Origin: an uncultured Chloroflexota bacterium
Lineage (GTDB): Bacteria > Chloroflexota > UBA11872 > UBA12225
NCBI GenBank assembly: GCA_902805635.1
Contig: CADCTC010000001.1
Coordinates: 62,001 to 126,000, forward strand
Length of the DNA: 64,000 nucleotides
Direction of reading: 5' to 3'
Positions 24,257-33,073 of the stretch are shown here, in pieces. The number at the start of each line of letters is the position of its first letter. The stretch's first letter is position 1. Both the position numbers and the translations under genes were made by a program. The notes under the pieces were generated by a model that ran no database searches, was not told where the DNA came from, and saw only the letters and a program-made list of their open reading frames with translations.

Positions 24257-26155
24257 TTACGCCGCCTGATCACCCGTCGTGGCGACCGCCGCGGGCGCGC
24301 TGGTCCCGTCTGGCAACGTCGACCCAGAACCAGGCAGCTCGCGTTCGGCCCGGCGGCGCAGGTCGCCTAGCTGCTTCGCCAGGGTGTCCAGGCGCTCGTG
24401 TGCCGCTTGGAGCCGGTCGTGCTCGGCACGCACGCGGTGGGCGTAGGGCGCCAGCACGTCGCGCACGCGCTGCACGGATCGCTCCAGCTCGCTCTCGAAC
24501 TGGCGCGTCATGCCGTCGGTCAGCCGCTGGCGCAGGTCGTCTGACTTCTTGCGGAACTGCTCGCGCGCCTGCCGGCGGCGCAGCGGGATGATGTACAGCC
24601 CCACGCCAAACAACACGCTGGCCGCCAGCACGCCCGTTACGTCGGCCACGGCAGTGGTGGCGAGCCCCACCACTGCCGCGCCCAGGCTGAGCGCGCCTAC
24701 TTGTGTCAGTGCCGTCTGCGTCACCGCGTCGCGCATGGAGAGCGCGAACCGCTGCGCTTCGGACTCGGCGTCGTACTGCGTCAGCGCCTGCTCGGCGGCA
24801 CGTTCCACCGCCGCCAGCATCCGCTGCCGCTCCTGGGCGAACGACCAGGGTGGGGCACTGCCGGCGCCTCCCGGCTGCCAGCCGTCAGCGCCACCCGTCG
24901 CCACGCCGGTTGCCCCCGCGGCGCGCTGCCCCACGAACTCCGCCACCGAGCGCCACAGGCGCTGCTCCTGATCCAGGATCCAGTCCACCAGCGACTGCAC
25001 CGCCGCGTCGATACGCTGTCCGCTGTCCGCGATGACCTTACGCTCGAAGTCGGTGCGCAGCCGGTCGGAATTGAAGAGCTCAAACAGCCGGCCGAGCCGC
25101 AGTGTCTCTTCGAAGTAGGCATCGGCGCGATCATTCATCTCGTGGACGACGTTGTCCACCTCGTGCAGCCGGCGCTGGAAGTCGCGCCGCAAGTCGGTGC
25201 GGAACAGCTCGAGCTGCCCCTCGATGCCTTCGCTGCCCTGCAGATCGGCGCGCAGCACGTCCAAGTGCAGCCGCGCTGCCGCCAGCGCCCTGCCGGACAC
25301 GCGCTCCGCCACCCCCAGCGGGTTGAGCAGCTTGAGCCGCACCCGCTCCGCCTCGTCCAGCGTCTCCGCCAGGTAGCTCTCCAGCGCTTCGAAGCCGCTG
25401 CGCCGCCAGGCATCCGCTCGCGCCGCCGGTTCGAGATTGCCGGTCTTGGCTTCCATCGCCAGCCGCGCCGAGACGGGGAAGATCAGGGGCGCGAACCCAA
25501 GCAGCGCCTGCACGTTTTCGACGACGAATGAGCGGATCTGCGCCAGTTGCTGGGCGCTGCGCTCGGAGCTGCCGCTGCTGGTCCCGCTCGCGCCACCCGA
25601 ATCCAGCATATCCACCTTATTAAGCAGCAGCAGCACCTTCTTGCCCCAGGCGCGGATGTGCTCCATGAAGGCGCGCTCGCTCTCGGTGAACGGCCGATCG
25701 ACCGACGTGACGAACAGCACCAGGTCGCTGCGCGGCACGAACTCGCGGGTCAGCTCTTCGTGCCGGCGGATGATGGCATTGGTGCCCGGCGTGTCCACGA
25801 TGGAGAGCTCGCGCAGCAGCGGCGCCGTCAGCGTTCGCTCCACCACGCCTCCTTCGCGCTCGCGCGTGCCGGGCTCTTCGCCATAACGGATGATCGTCAC
25901 CTCGGCCGTGGTCGGCGTCACGCCTTCCTGCAGGTACGGTCCTCCCAGCAGCGCGTTGAGCAGCGCCGACTTGCCCGCGTTGAACTCGCCTACCACCACC
26001 AGCAGGAACAGGTCGTCCAGGTCCAGCGCTGCCTGGCGCAGCGCCGCGAGGTCGGCCTGGTCGGCATCAAGCGACGCGAGCGTCTCACGCACCTCGCCCA
26101 GGACGGCGCGCTCGGCCGCCAGCAGCGCCGCCTCGCGCGGCCCCAACACCCGCAT
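24257..26155 (-). CDS. Dynamin-like GTPase, bacterial
   Basis: From ATG 26155 the product is 632 residues. GTPase motifs are in order: G1 GEFNAGKS (about 52-59), G2 Thr in TPTTAEVT, G3 DTPGTNAI, G4 NKVD. Long helical segments follow, then a hydrophobic hairpin (LSLGAAVVGLATTAVADVTGVL, SVLFGVGLYIIPL) that would act as a membrane paddle, and a C-terminal coiled-coil helix. This is the arrangement of bacterial dynamin-like proteins, which remodel or repair membranes. The ORF-track start adds 52 residues with no similarity. It is divergent from the sigma-factor operon. Confidence 0.85.
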   Translation of the reverse strand: MRVLGPREAALLAAERAVLGEVRETLASLDADQADLAALRQAALDLDDLFLLVVVGEFNAGKSALLNALLGGPYLQEGVTPTTAEVTIIRYGEEPGTREREGGVVERTLTAPLLRELSIVDTPGTNAIIRRHEELTREFVPRSDLVLFVTSVDRPFTESERAFMEHIRAWGKKVLLLLNKVDMLDSGGASGTSSGSSERSAQQLAQIRSFVVENVQALLGFAPLIFPVSARLAMEAKTGNLEPAARADAWRRSGFEALESYLAETLDEAERVRLKLLNPLGVAERVSGRALAAARLHLDVLRADLQGSEGIEGQLELFRTDLRRDFQRRLHEVDNVVHEMNDRADAYFEETLRLGRLFELFNSDRLRTDFERKVIADSGQRIDAAVQSLVDWILDQEQRLWRSVAEFVGQRAAGATGVATGGADGWQPGGAGSAPPWSFAQERQRMLAAVERAAEQALTQYDAESEAQRFALSMRDAVTQTALTQVGALSLGAAVVGLATTAVADVTGVLAASVLFGVGLYIIPLRRRQAREQFRKKSDDLRQRLTDGMTRQFESELERSVQRVRDVLAPYAHRVRAEHDRLQAAHERLDTLAKQLGDLRRRAERELPGSGSTLPDGTSAPAAVATTGDQAA

Positions 26156-26302
26156 GCCACCGCTCACAGCAATCACGCTGGTGTGGTATCGCAAGTTTGG
26201 GGCCTCCCTGTCCAGCGTGATCGCTTTGGGTCCCCTCGCTGTCACAATCCGGAGCGCGGCGGTGTGTATGGAGCAGAAACACGCACTGGATGGACGAGCC
26301 AC

Positions 26303-27013
26303 ATGGTGCAACAGACCCTTGCCCCGCCGACAACCACAGTGAGACGCGACCCCCGCAATCCAGGAGTGCCTGGAGTACCCGGCTTCCCCGACGCCGGGAC
26401 TCCCGGCCGCTATCCGCTGCCCCCGGTCCCCTCAGCCGACCCCTACGCGCTGGACGCACGCCAGAGCCCGCTGGAGCAGGACCTGCTGGAGCGCCTGCGC
26501 CGCGGCGATGAGCTAGCCTTTGCCCGGCTCTACGACGAGCACTGGACCGGCGTGCACCGCCTGCTGGCTCGCCTGCTGGGCGATGCCGAGGCGGCCGGCG
26601 ACCTGGCGCAGGAGGTCTTCGTGCAGCTCTTCCGGAAGCCACCGGAGCCCGGCGGCGCACCGGTGCGCGCCTGGCTGTACCGCGTGGCAGTCAACCGCGG
26701 CTACAACGCGCTTCGGTCTGACCGCCGTCGCCGCACACGCGAGGACGCCGTGGCCCGGGACCCCGCTCTGACACCCGGCGACGCCGGCATAGCGGACGAG
26801 GCCAATCGTGCCGAAGAGCGGGACCTGGTGCGCCGCACGCTGGTGCAGGTCTCCGAGCGCCATCGCGACTGCCTGGTGCTGCGCTCGGAGGGGTTGAGCT
26901 ACGCCGAGATCGCCGCCGCGCTGGGCGTGGCGCAGGGATCAGTCGGCACGCTGCTGGCGCGCGCCGAGCGCGCTTTCAAGGATGCCTATCTCGCCCAGCG
27001 TGGCGGGATGTAA
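26303..27013 (+). CDS. ECF-type RNA polymerase sigma factor
   Basis: The 236-residue product has region 2 (ELAFARLYDEHWTGVHRLLARLLG, DLAQEVFVQLF, AWLYRVAVNRGYNALRSDRRRR) and region 4 (SERHRDCLVLRSEGLSYAEIAAALGVAQGSVGTLL). No regions 1 or 3 are present, so it is an ECF-type sigma. The start is ATG 26303; the ORF-track start runs far into the antisense of the GTPase. The first about 55 residues are Pro/Gly-rich (GVPGVPGFPDAGTPG). It lies 14 bp upstream of a zinc-finger membrane protein, the usual anti-sigma position, so it probably controls its own operon. Confidence 0.9.
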   Translation: MVQQTLAPPTTTVRRDPRNPGVPGVPGFPDAGTPGRYPLPPVPSADPYALDARQSPLEQDLLERLRRGDELAFARLYDEHWTGVHRLLARLLGDAEAAGDLAQEVFVQLFRKPPEPGGAPVRAWLYRVAVNRGYNALRSDRRRRTREDAVARDPALTPGDAGIADEANRAEERDLVRRTLVQVSERHRDCLVLRSEGLSYAEIAAALGVAQGSVGTLLARAERAFKDAYLAQRGGM

Positions 27014-27027
27014 TCGAGGAGAAGACC

Positions 27028-28314
27028 ATGACTACCACCATTCGCCGGGAGTGCCTGGCGGGATACGACGAGGGCCTGCTCAAGTCCCTGCTGGACGGCC
27101 AGCTGGCGCCGGCCTGGCAGGAGCAGCTGCGCTCCCATGCCGCCGGCTGCGTCGCGTGCGGCGTGCGCCTGGCGCAACTGCGCTCGGACGGCGCGCTGGT
27201 CCAGGGCCGTCTGCTGATGCTCGGCGGCGCGCCCAGCGCCGCCGCGGCGCTAGCGCACGACTACCCGGAGCTGCCGGCCCGGCCGGCGGTGGCCACGGTC
27301 CTGGCCCGCGCCAGGGCGGCCAGAGGAGCCGCGCCCCGGGCCGGTGGCTGGAGCGAGCGCATCTCCGCGCTGGCCGGCCGCTGGTCGCAGCCGGCATTTG
27401 GCTCGCTCCGTCCGCTACCGCTGGCCGGCGGCGCCGCGGCCGCCGCGTTGCTGCTCGGCGTCAGCTTCACCCAGCCCGCCGTGCAGTCGTTCGCGCAGGG
27501 CATCGTACAGTCGCTGCGCGTACAGCAGGTGCAGCCGGTGAAGGTGGACCTCTCCTTCCTGCGTGGGTTGCCCGTGCACGACCGTGACGACCTTTCTCGC
27601 CTTGGGACGTTCAGCGGCGCGACCGAGCCAAAGGTGCGCGCCACCAACCTCGCCGACGCCGCACGGACCACCGGCCTGCAGTTGCGCGCACCTACCGCGC
27701 TGCCGGCGCAGCTGGCGCAGAGCCGCATGATTTACGTTGGCGAGGCCGCCAACTTCAGCTTCACCTACGACGGCCAGAAGCTGGTCACAGCTGCGCAGGG
27801 CTACGGGATCAGCGACGCCGCGCTGCTCAACGAGCTCCGCGCGCTCAACGGGCAGACGGTGAAGGGCAGTGTGCCCGCCTCTTCCGCCTTCATCTATGGC
27901 ACCCCGCCGATGGGCGACGGCAGCGCCGGCGGCGCCGCGCGGCAGAGCGCGACCCAGCGGCCGTCTAGCCCCTACGTCGCCTTCCTCCAGCTCAAGAGCC
28001 CGACGCTGGACGTGCCGCCGACCATCAACGTGGACCGGCTGCGCGACGTGCTGCTCAAGTCAGGCGCCGTACCGCCTGCGCTCGCCAGCCAGCTGCTTGC
28101 CATCCAGGACTGGCGCACCACGCTGCCCATCCCCGTCACGCGCGGCACCTCCAGCCAGGTCCAGGTGGACGGCGTCTCCGCCACGCTCATCACCGGCGAG
28201 CTGCCGGTGCCGGCGCTGGTCTGGCAGAAGGACGGCACGCTCCACGCCCTGGTGGGCAGTCTCTCCGAAGCCGACCTGCTCGCCGCAGCTCGCTCGCTCC
28301 AGCCGGCGCGCTAA
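27028..28314 (+). CDS. Anti-sigma factor with N-terminal zinc-finger-like domain and extracytoplasmic domain
   Basis: This 428-residue protein follows the sigma gene with GAGGAG upstream. Its N-terminus has an anti-sigma zinc-finger pattern (LRSHAAGCVACGVRL: His, Cys, Cys). A hydrophobic segment around residues 130-150 (LAGGAAAAALLLGVSF) spans the membrane. The C-terminal about 270 residues form an outside domain with YVGEAANFSFTYDGQKLV and VDGVSATLITGELPVPALVWQKDG, similar to DUF4367-type sensors. Its role as the cognate regulator of the sigma factor is inferred from layout. The downstream exporter starts 4 bp later. Confidence 0.78.
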   Translation: MTTTIRRECLAGYDEGLLKSLLDGQLAPAWQEQLRSHAAGCVACGVRLAQLRSDGALVQGRLLMLGGAPSAAAALAHDYPELPARPAVATVLARARAARGAAPRAGGWSERISALAGRWSQPAFGSLRPLPLAGGAAAAALLLGVSFTQPAVQSFAQGIVQSLRVQQVQPVKVDLSFLRGLPVHDRDDLSRLGTFSGATEPKVRATNLADAARTTGLQLRAPTALPAQLAQSRMIYVGEAANFSFTYDGQKLVTAAQGYGISDAALLNELRALNGQTVKGSVPASSAFIYGTPPMGDGSAGGAARQSATQRPSSPYVAFLQLKSPTLDVPPTINVDRLRDVLLKSGAVPPALASQLLAIQDWRTTLPIPVTRGTSSQVQVDGVSATLITGELPVPALVWQKDGTLHALVGSLSEADLLAAARSLQPAR

Positions 28315-28318
28315 CCCC

Positions 28319-29458
28319 GTGGCCGTTACACAGAGCGTGACCGCAGTATCGGAAGGGCACGGCGGGGGCAGCGTCGCCTCCATCCTGCCCACGCTGCGTC
28401 CCGTGGCCTCCGCCCTGGCCATCGAAACCACTAACCTGCGCAAGGAGTACGGCCGGCGCATCGCCGTCGCAGGACTCAGCCTGGCGGTGCCTGAGGGCGA
28501 GGTGTTCGGGTTCCTGGGTCCCAATGGCGCCGGCAAATCGACCACGGTTAAGATGCTGGTCGGCCTGGTGCATCCCAGCGGCGGGCAGGGACGGCTCTTT
28601 GGCCGGCCGCTGGGCGATGCCACGGCACGACGCTGGCTGGGCTTCCTGCCAGAGCAGTTCCGCTTTCACGAATGGCTGCGCGCCGAGGAGTTCCTGGAGC
28701 TCCACGCCTCACTCTATGGCGTGCCCAAGCGCGAGCGGGCGCGGCGCATCGCCGAGTCACTCAAGCTGGTTGGCCTGGAAGCGCGCGCACACGATTCTCT
28801 GGGCACCTTCTCCAAGGGCATGCTGCAGCGCATCGGCATCGGGCAGGCGCTGATCGCCGACCCCAAGCTAGTCATCCTGGACGAGCCCACGTCCGCGCTC
28901 GACCCGATTGGCCGGCGCGACGTGCGCGACCTGATTCGCACCCTGCGCGCCCGCGGCGTGGCCGTCTTCCTGAACTCACATCTGCTGTCGGAGGTGGAGA
29001 TGGTCTGCGACCGCGTCGCGATCATCGACAGAGGACGCGTGGTGCGCCAGGGACCAATGGCCGAGCTCATTTCGGGCACCCTGGAAGTGGAGGTCCGCGT
29101 GGAAGGTGCCACGCCTGCCCTGCTTGCCAACCTCGAAGCGCGCTGGCCCCGCCTTACCCACCCAGCCGAGGCGCTGCCTGGCGTGCCTGGCGGGTCAGCC
29201 GGCTCTAGCGACAGCACCGTAGCTACCGTTCGTGGTGAGCCTGTCGAACCACGCCCTTCGACAGGCTCAGGGCGAGCGGACGTGGTGAAAGCCGGTACCG
29301 GCGTGCAGAGGCTCCGCTACGCCGTCGAGGACGAGAGCGACACGGCGCGCATTGCCGACGCCATCATCCGGGGAGGCGCCCGCCTGCACGCGCTCGTGCC
29401 GCACCACACCACGCTGGAAGACCTCTTCGTGCAGTCGGTGGAGACGCGAGACGTATGA
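28319..29458 (+). CDS. ABC transporter ATP-binding protein with repeat-encoded insertion
   Basis: The ATPase has Walker A GPNGAGKST, signature FSKGMLQRIG, Walker B LVILDEPTSALDP and the H-loop LNSHLLSEVE. I use GTG 28319, 4 bp after the anti-sigma stop; the true start may be later since conserved sequence begins at IETTNLRKEYG. In the C-terminal tail (about residues 303-321) an in-frame copy of palindromic repeat family A encodes VRGEPVEPRPSTGSGRADVV, after which the normal tail resumes (LRYAVEDESDTARIADAII). It overlaps the permease gene by 4 bp (ATGA). Confidence 0.92.
   Translation: MAVTQSVTAVSEGHGGGSVASILPTLRPVASALAIETTNLRKEYGRRIAVAGLSLAVPEGEVFGFLGPNGAGKSTTVKMLVGLVHPSGGQGRLFGRPLGDATARRWLGFLPEQFRFHEWLRAEEFLELHASLYGVPKRERARRIAESLKLVGLEARAHDSLGTFSKGMLQRIGIGQALIADPKLVILDEPTSALDPIGRRDVRDLIRTLRARGVAVFLNSHLLSEVEMVCDRVAIIDRGRVVRQGPMAELISGTLEVEVRVEGATPALLANLEARWPRLTHPAEALPGVPGGSAGSSDSTVATVRGEPVEPRPSTGSGRADVVKAGTGVQRLRYAVEDESDTARIADAIIRGGARLHALVPHHTTLEDLFVQSVETRDV
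29228..29279. repeat. Dispersed palindromic repeat, family A, copy 2 (inside ABC ATPase gene)
   Basis: The sequence gttcgtggtgagcctgtcgaa, then ccacgcccttcgacaggctc and agggcgagcgg is nearly identical to copy 3 at 31458 and is the short form of copies 1 and 4 in reverse orientation. It lies within the C-terminal coding region of the ATPase and keeps the frame open. Confidence 0.9.
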
Positions 29459-30330
29459 ACACCCTCCGTATCGCTCATCTGACCTTCCGCGAGGCGGTGC
29501 GCCGCAAGGCGCTGTATGGCGCCATCGCGCTGACCATCGCCTTCCTGGTGCTGTACGGCTGGGGCACCGGTGTCGCGGTGCGCGAGCTGAACGAGTCGCT
29601 GCCGCGTGGCCTGGCGCGGGCCAGCGCGCAGATCGGGCAGGACCTCAAGCTGCTGGCGATCGGCGAGCTGTTCCTGGCCGGCCTGTTTGCCGTCTCGAAC
29701 ATCGCCGGGCTGCTGGCCATCTTCATGGCCGCGGGCACGATTGCCCAGGAGGTGGACCAGGGGACGCTGCAGGCCATCCTGTCCAAGCCGATGGGGCGCT
29801 GGCAAGTAGTGGCCGGCAAGTGGCTCGGCGGCGCGGCCATGCTCGCCGTTTACGTCACCGTCACCAGCCTGGTCACCGCCGGCATCGTCTACTGGCGCGC
29901 CGGCTTCATCAGCGACCAGCTCCCACTCGGCATCCTGCTGTTGATCGCCAAGGCCACGCTGCTGTACTCCGTCACCCTCGTGGGTAGCGCGCTGATGCCG
30001 GCCATCGCCAGCGGCATAGTTATGTTCATCGTCTACGTCGTCACCAACGTCGCCGGGCTGGTCGAGCAGGTCGGCTGGGCCACCGAGATCGAGTCGATGA
30101 TCCGCATCGGCGTGTACGGCAGCCTGGTGCTGCCCGCGGACGCCTTCTGGAAGATGGCCGCCTACGCCGTCCAGCCGCCCAACCCGCTGCCCGCGCTGGG
30201 CATTAACCTCTCGCTTGGCCCCTTCGGCGTTACCCATCCGCCCAGTGCCTGGATGGCCGTCTACGGCGTCGCCTACATGTTCGCCGCGCTGGGCGCCGCC
30301 GTGTGGGTGTTCGGGAAAAGGGATCTCTAG
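29455..30330 (+). CDS. ABC-2 type transporter permease
   Basis: A 291-residue integral membrane protein with about six helices (IALTIAFLVLYGWGTGV, LFAVSNIAGLLAIFMAAGTI, AMLAVYVTVTSLVTAGIVYW, and others). It shows the ABC-2 feature EVDQGTLQAILSKPMGRWQ between helices. It overlaps the ATPase by ATGA, forming a two-gene exporter. The substrate is unknown. Linkage to the sigma/anti-sigma pair suggests induction by envelope stress or a toxic compound, which is inference. Confidence 0.87.
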   Translation: MNTLRIAHLTFREAVRRKALYGAIALTIAFLVLYGWGTGVAVRELNESLPRGLARASAQIGQDLKLLAIGELFLAGLFAVSNIAGLLAIFMAAGTIAQEVDQGTLQAILSKPMGRWQVVAGKWLGGAAMLAVYVTVTSLVTAGIVYWRAGFISDQLPLGILLLIAKATLLYSVTLVGSALMPAIASGIVMFIVYVVTNVAGLVEQVGWATEIESMIRIGVYGSLVLPADAFWKMAAYAVQPPNPLPALGINLSLGPFGVTHPPSAWMAVYGVAYMFAALGAAVWVFGKRDL

Positions 30331-30337
30331 GGCGCCG

Positions 30338-31375
30338 CTACGGCACCACCGGCAATCCCATCAGGCCGGCCGTTTCCGGTTGGCCGGTCATGAGGTTGGC
30401 GTTCTGGATCGCCTGGCCGGCGGCGCCTTTGCCCAGGTTGTCCTCAGCTCCCAGCGCCACCACCAGGCCCGTCTCCGGGTTCACCACGTAGCACAGGTAC
30501 TCGAAGTTCGATCCCGTCGCCCACTTGGTGTGTGGCCCACCGCCGCCCGGCAAGTCGGTGGAGTGCGCCATCACCCGCACGAAGGGATGGCCTTCGTAGA
30601 AGGCGCGCGCGGCGTCCAGCACGGCTTCGGTGGTCAACTCTCCCGCCGAGCGCACCGGCCGCGCGTAGCACGTCGCCAGCAGCCCCCGCGTCATCGGAAT
30701 CAGGTGTGGCGTGAACGCCAGCGTGACTTTCTTGCGCGCCTCCGGACGGTCGCCTGTCAGGCGCGAGAGGGCTTCCTTGATCTCTGGTACGTGCGCGTGG
30801 CGCGTCAGCCCGTACGCCACCAGGTCCTCGTTGGTGTCGGCGTAGCCAAAGGCCGAGTTGCCACCACGTCCGGCCCCTGAGACGCCGCTCTTGGCGTCTA
30901 CCACGACGCCCTCGGTCTCTACCAGCCCATTGGCCACCAGCGGCGCCAGCGCCAGGATGGTGGCGCACGAGTAGCAGCCGGGGTTGGCAACGCGGTTGCT
31001 CGCGGCGATGCGCTCGCGCGCTCCCGGCAGCTCTGTCACGCCGTATTCCCAGCCTTCGACGAAGCGGTGGTCGCCGCCCACGTCCACGATCTTCACCCCG
31101 GCCCGCACCTTCGCCAGTGGCTCGCGCGACTGGCCGGTCGGCAGCGATGCGAACAGCAGGTCCACGCCGTCCAGCTGCTCTGGGTCGAACCGCTCGATCA
31201 ACAGCGGCCCCAACGGCAGCCCGTTCAGGCTAGGGAACCGCTGCGCGAGCGTCTGTCCCGCGGTGGAGTCTCCATATACCTTCGCCACCTCGAACGCCGG
31301 GTGCGCCGCGCACAGCCGCAGCAGCTCGCTCCCGCCGTACCCGTTCACGCCCATGATCCCGATGCGGACCACCAT
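30338..31375 (-). CDS. argC: N-acetyl-gamma-glutamyl-phosphate reductase
   Basis: ArgC reduces N-acetylglutamyl phosphate in arginine synthesis. ATG 31375 (MVVRIGIMGVNGYGG) has AGGAGAGA upstream; the ORF track starts 10 codons early. The nucleotide loop GVNGYGGSELLRL, the catalytic Cys in NPGCYSCATILAL and the His-containing HRHAHVPEI-like and GHPFVRV regions support the call. The 345-residue length is normal. No other arg genes are in the window, so the pathway is scattered or an argC-type LysY role cannot be excluded. Confidence 0.92.
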   Translation of the reverse strand: MVVRIGIMGVNGYGGSELLRLCAAHPAFEVAKVYGDSTAGQTLAQRFPSLNGLPLGPLLIERFDPEQLDGVDLLFASLPTGQSREPLAKVRAGVKIVDVGGDHRFVEGWEYGVTELPGARERIAASNRVANPGCYSCATILALAPLVANGLVETEGVVVDAKSGVSGAGRGGNSAFGYADTNEDLVAYGLTRHAHVPEIKEALSRLTGDRPEARKKVTLAFTPHLIPMTRGLLATCYARPVRSAGELTTEAVLDAARAFYEGHPFVRVMAHSTDLPGGGGPHTKWATGSNFEYLCYVVNPETGLVVALGAEDNLGKGAAGQAIQNANLMTGQPETAGLMGLPVVP

Positions 31376-31457
31376 CTGATTCTCTCCTGACCCTTGAAGA
31401 AGCACCGAGTATAGCCGTGACAGCCGATCCTTGATTCAGAGGTGGGTTCAATTCCCC

Positions 31458-31509
31458 GTTCGTGGTGAGCTTGTCGAACCATGCCCTTCGACAAGCTCAG
31501 GGCGAACGG
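31458..31509. repeat. Dispersed palindromic repeat, family A, copy 3
   Basis: Short form of the repeat: gttcgtggtgagcttgtcgaa, ccatgcccttcgacaagctc, agggcgaacgg. The tcgaa/ttcga arms make an imperfect palindrome. It lies in the 221-bp divergent gap between argC and the MBL-receiver gene. Confidence 0.9.
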
Positions 31510-31596
31510 AGACTCTGAAACGAACACTGATGTGCTCCGGGCCCGATCCATGCTTGCCGCGTGCTCGGTGCTAGCCGCGCCTGCTATTACCCAGTC

Positions 31597-33054
31597 ATGC
31601 GCGTACGTTTTTGGGGCACACGTGGCTCAGTGGCAAAGCCGGGGCCACAGACGGTGCGATACGGCGGCAACACCGCGTGCGTCGAGGTGCGTGCCGACGA
31701 CGGGACGCTGGTCGTACTCGACTGCGGCACCGGCGCCCACGCGCTTGGCCAGTCGCTCATGGCGTCCGGCCAGGGGCCGCTGCGCGGGCACCTGCTGATC
31801 ACGCACACCCACTGGGACCACATCCAGGGCTTCCCCTTTTTCGCGCCGCTCTTCGTCCCGGGGAACGAGTGGGACATCTATGCCCCCGGCGCCATCGGCC
31901 AGCGTCTGGAAGAGACGCTAGCCGGTCAGATGGAGTTCACCTACTTCCCGGTGACCCTGGCCGAGATGGGCGCCACCATTCGCTTCCATGACCTGACCGA
32001 AGGCGTGTTCCAGGCCGGAGGCATCCACGTCACGGGCCGCTACCTGAACCACCCCGCGGTGGTGATGGGGTTCCGGCTGGAAGCGGACGGCGCCACCGTG
32101 GTGTACGCCACCGACCACGAGCCTCATGCAGCCTCCTTTCCGGAGTTGGCTGAGAACGGCGAAGCCGGTGAGCACACTGCACGAGGCGCCCGCCACGCGA
32201 GCAACGGCAAGAGCGCGCAGGAGCAGCGCTTGCCCGTCCACCAGGAGGACCGCCGCCACGTGGAGTTCCTGCGCGGCGCCGACCTGGTGATCCACGACGC
32301 CCAGTACACGCTGGAGGAATACCCCAACAAGCGCGGCTGGGGGCATACTCCAATGGAGCTCGCCACCGACTTTGCCGCGCTGGCCGCCGCCGAGCGGCTG
32401 GCCCTGTTCCACCACGATCCTACCCGCACCGACGAAGCGCTCGACCCGCTGGTGGTGCGCTGCCGCCAGCGACCGCTGGCGCTGGAGACCGACATGTCGG
32501 TCTTTGCCGCCGCCGAATCGATGGAAATCGACCTCGGTCGCCGCCGCCGACGCCGGCCGATCCAGCCGCTGGCCGGCGCCGCCGAGCTGGAAGGTGGCGC
32601 CTTTCGCCCTGGCGAAGAGACCATCCTGGTCGCCGAGGACGACCCGGACATCCTTGCGCTGCTGGGCGACATCCTGGAGCCGGAAGGGTTCCGCGTTCTG
32701 CTCGCGTCTGACGGCGACGCCGCGCTTAACGTCGCGCGCGCCGTGCGCCCCTCCCTTGTGCTGATGGACTGGGCCATGCCCGGCCGCACCGGCTTGGACG
32801 TGCTCAAGGCGTTGCGCGCCTCGGAGGAGCCCGCGCTACGCGACATGCCCGTGGTGCTGCTCACCGCGCGCGACCGCGCCGAGGACACCGCCGCGGGCTT
32901 CGCCGCCGGCGCCACGGACTACCTGACCAAGCCCTTCTCCACCGCCAACGTCCGCGCGCGCGTGCGCGAGTGGGTGCTGCGTGCCCGCGCCGGCCGTGCC
33001 GCGGCGGACAGTGCTGCTGGGGGTGCTACGCGGGCTGGTACTCTCAAAACTTGA
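31597..33054 (+). CDS. Metallo-beta-lactamase-fold hydrolase fused to response-regulator receiver domain
   Basis: The start is ATG 31597 (MRVRFWGTRGSV, a common start for this MBL branch). Residues 1-330 form the hydrolase: THTHWDHIQGFPFF (about 66-79, HxHxDH ligands), YLNHPAVVMGFRLE and the late HDPTRTDE. A 35-residue Gln/Glu/Arg-rich insertion follows ATDHEPHA. After a basic linker, residues about 342-475 are a receiver domain: VAEDDPDIL acidic pocket, phospho-acceptor Asp in LVLMDWAMPG (about 390), Thr in VVLLTARD and Lys in LTKPFS. No kinase is adjacent. Phosphorylation may gate hydrolase activity, probably on a cyclic nucleotide or phosphodiester; this is inferred. Confidence 0.86.
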   Translation: MRVRFWGTRGSVAKPGPQTVRYGGNTACVEVRADDGTLVVLDCGTGAHALGQSLMASGQGPLRGHLLITHTHWDHIQGFPFFAPLFVPGNEWDIYAPGAIGQRLEETLAGQMEFTYFPVTLAEMGATIRFHDLTEGVFQAGGIHVTGRYLNHPAVVMGFRLEADGATVVYATDHEPHAASFPELAENGEAGEHTARGARHASNGKSAQEQRLPVHQEDRRHVEFLRGADLVIHDAQYTLEEYPNKRGWGHTPMELATDFAALAAAERLALFHHDPTRTDEALDPLVVRCRQRPLALETDMSVFAAAESMEIDLGRRRRRRPIQPLAGAAELEGGAFRPGEETILVAEDDPDILALLGDILEPEGFRVLLASDGDAALNVARAVRPSLVLMDWAMPGRTGLDVLKALRASEEPALRDMPVVLLTARDRAEDTAAGFAAGATDYLTKPFSTANVRARVREWVLRARAGRAAADSAAGGATRAGTLKT

Positions 33055-33073
33055 GCGATCTCCGGAACACCCC

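Noticed and set aside
25547-26302. N-terminal 250 residues of the ORF-track sigma factor entry
   Set aside because: This part is the antisense of the dynamin-like GTPase. The sigma factor starts at ATG 26303.
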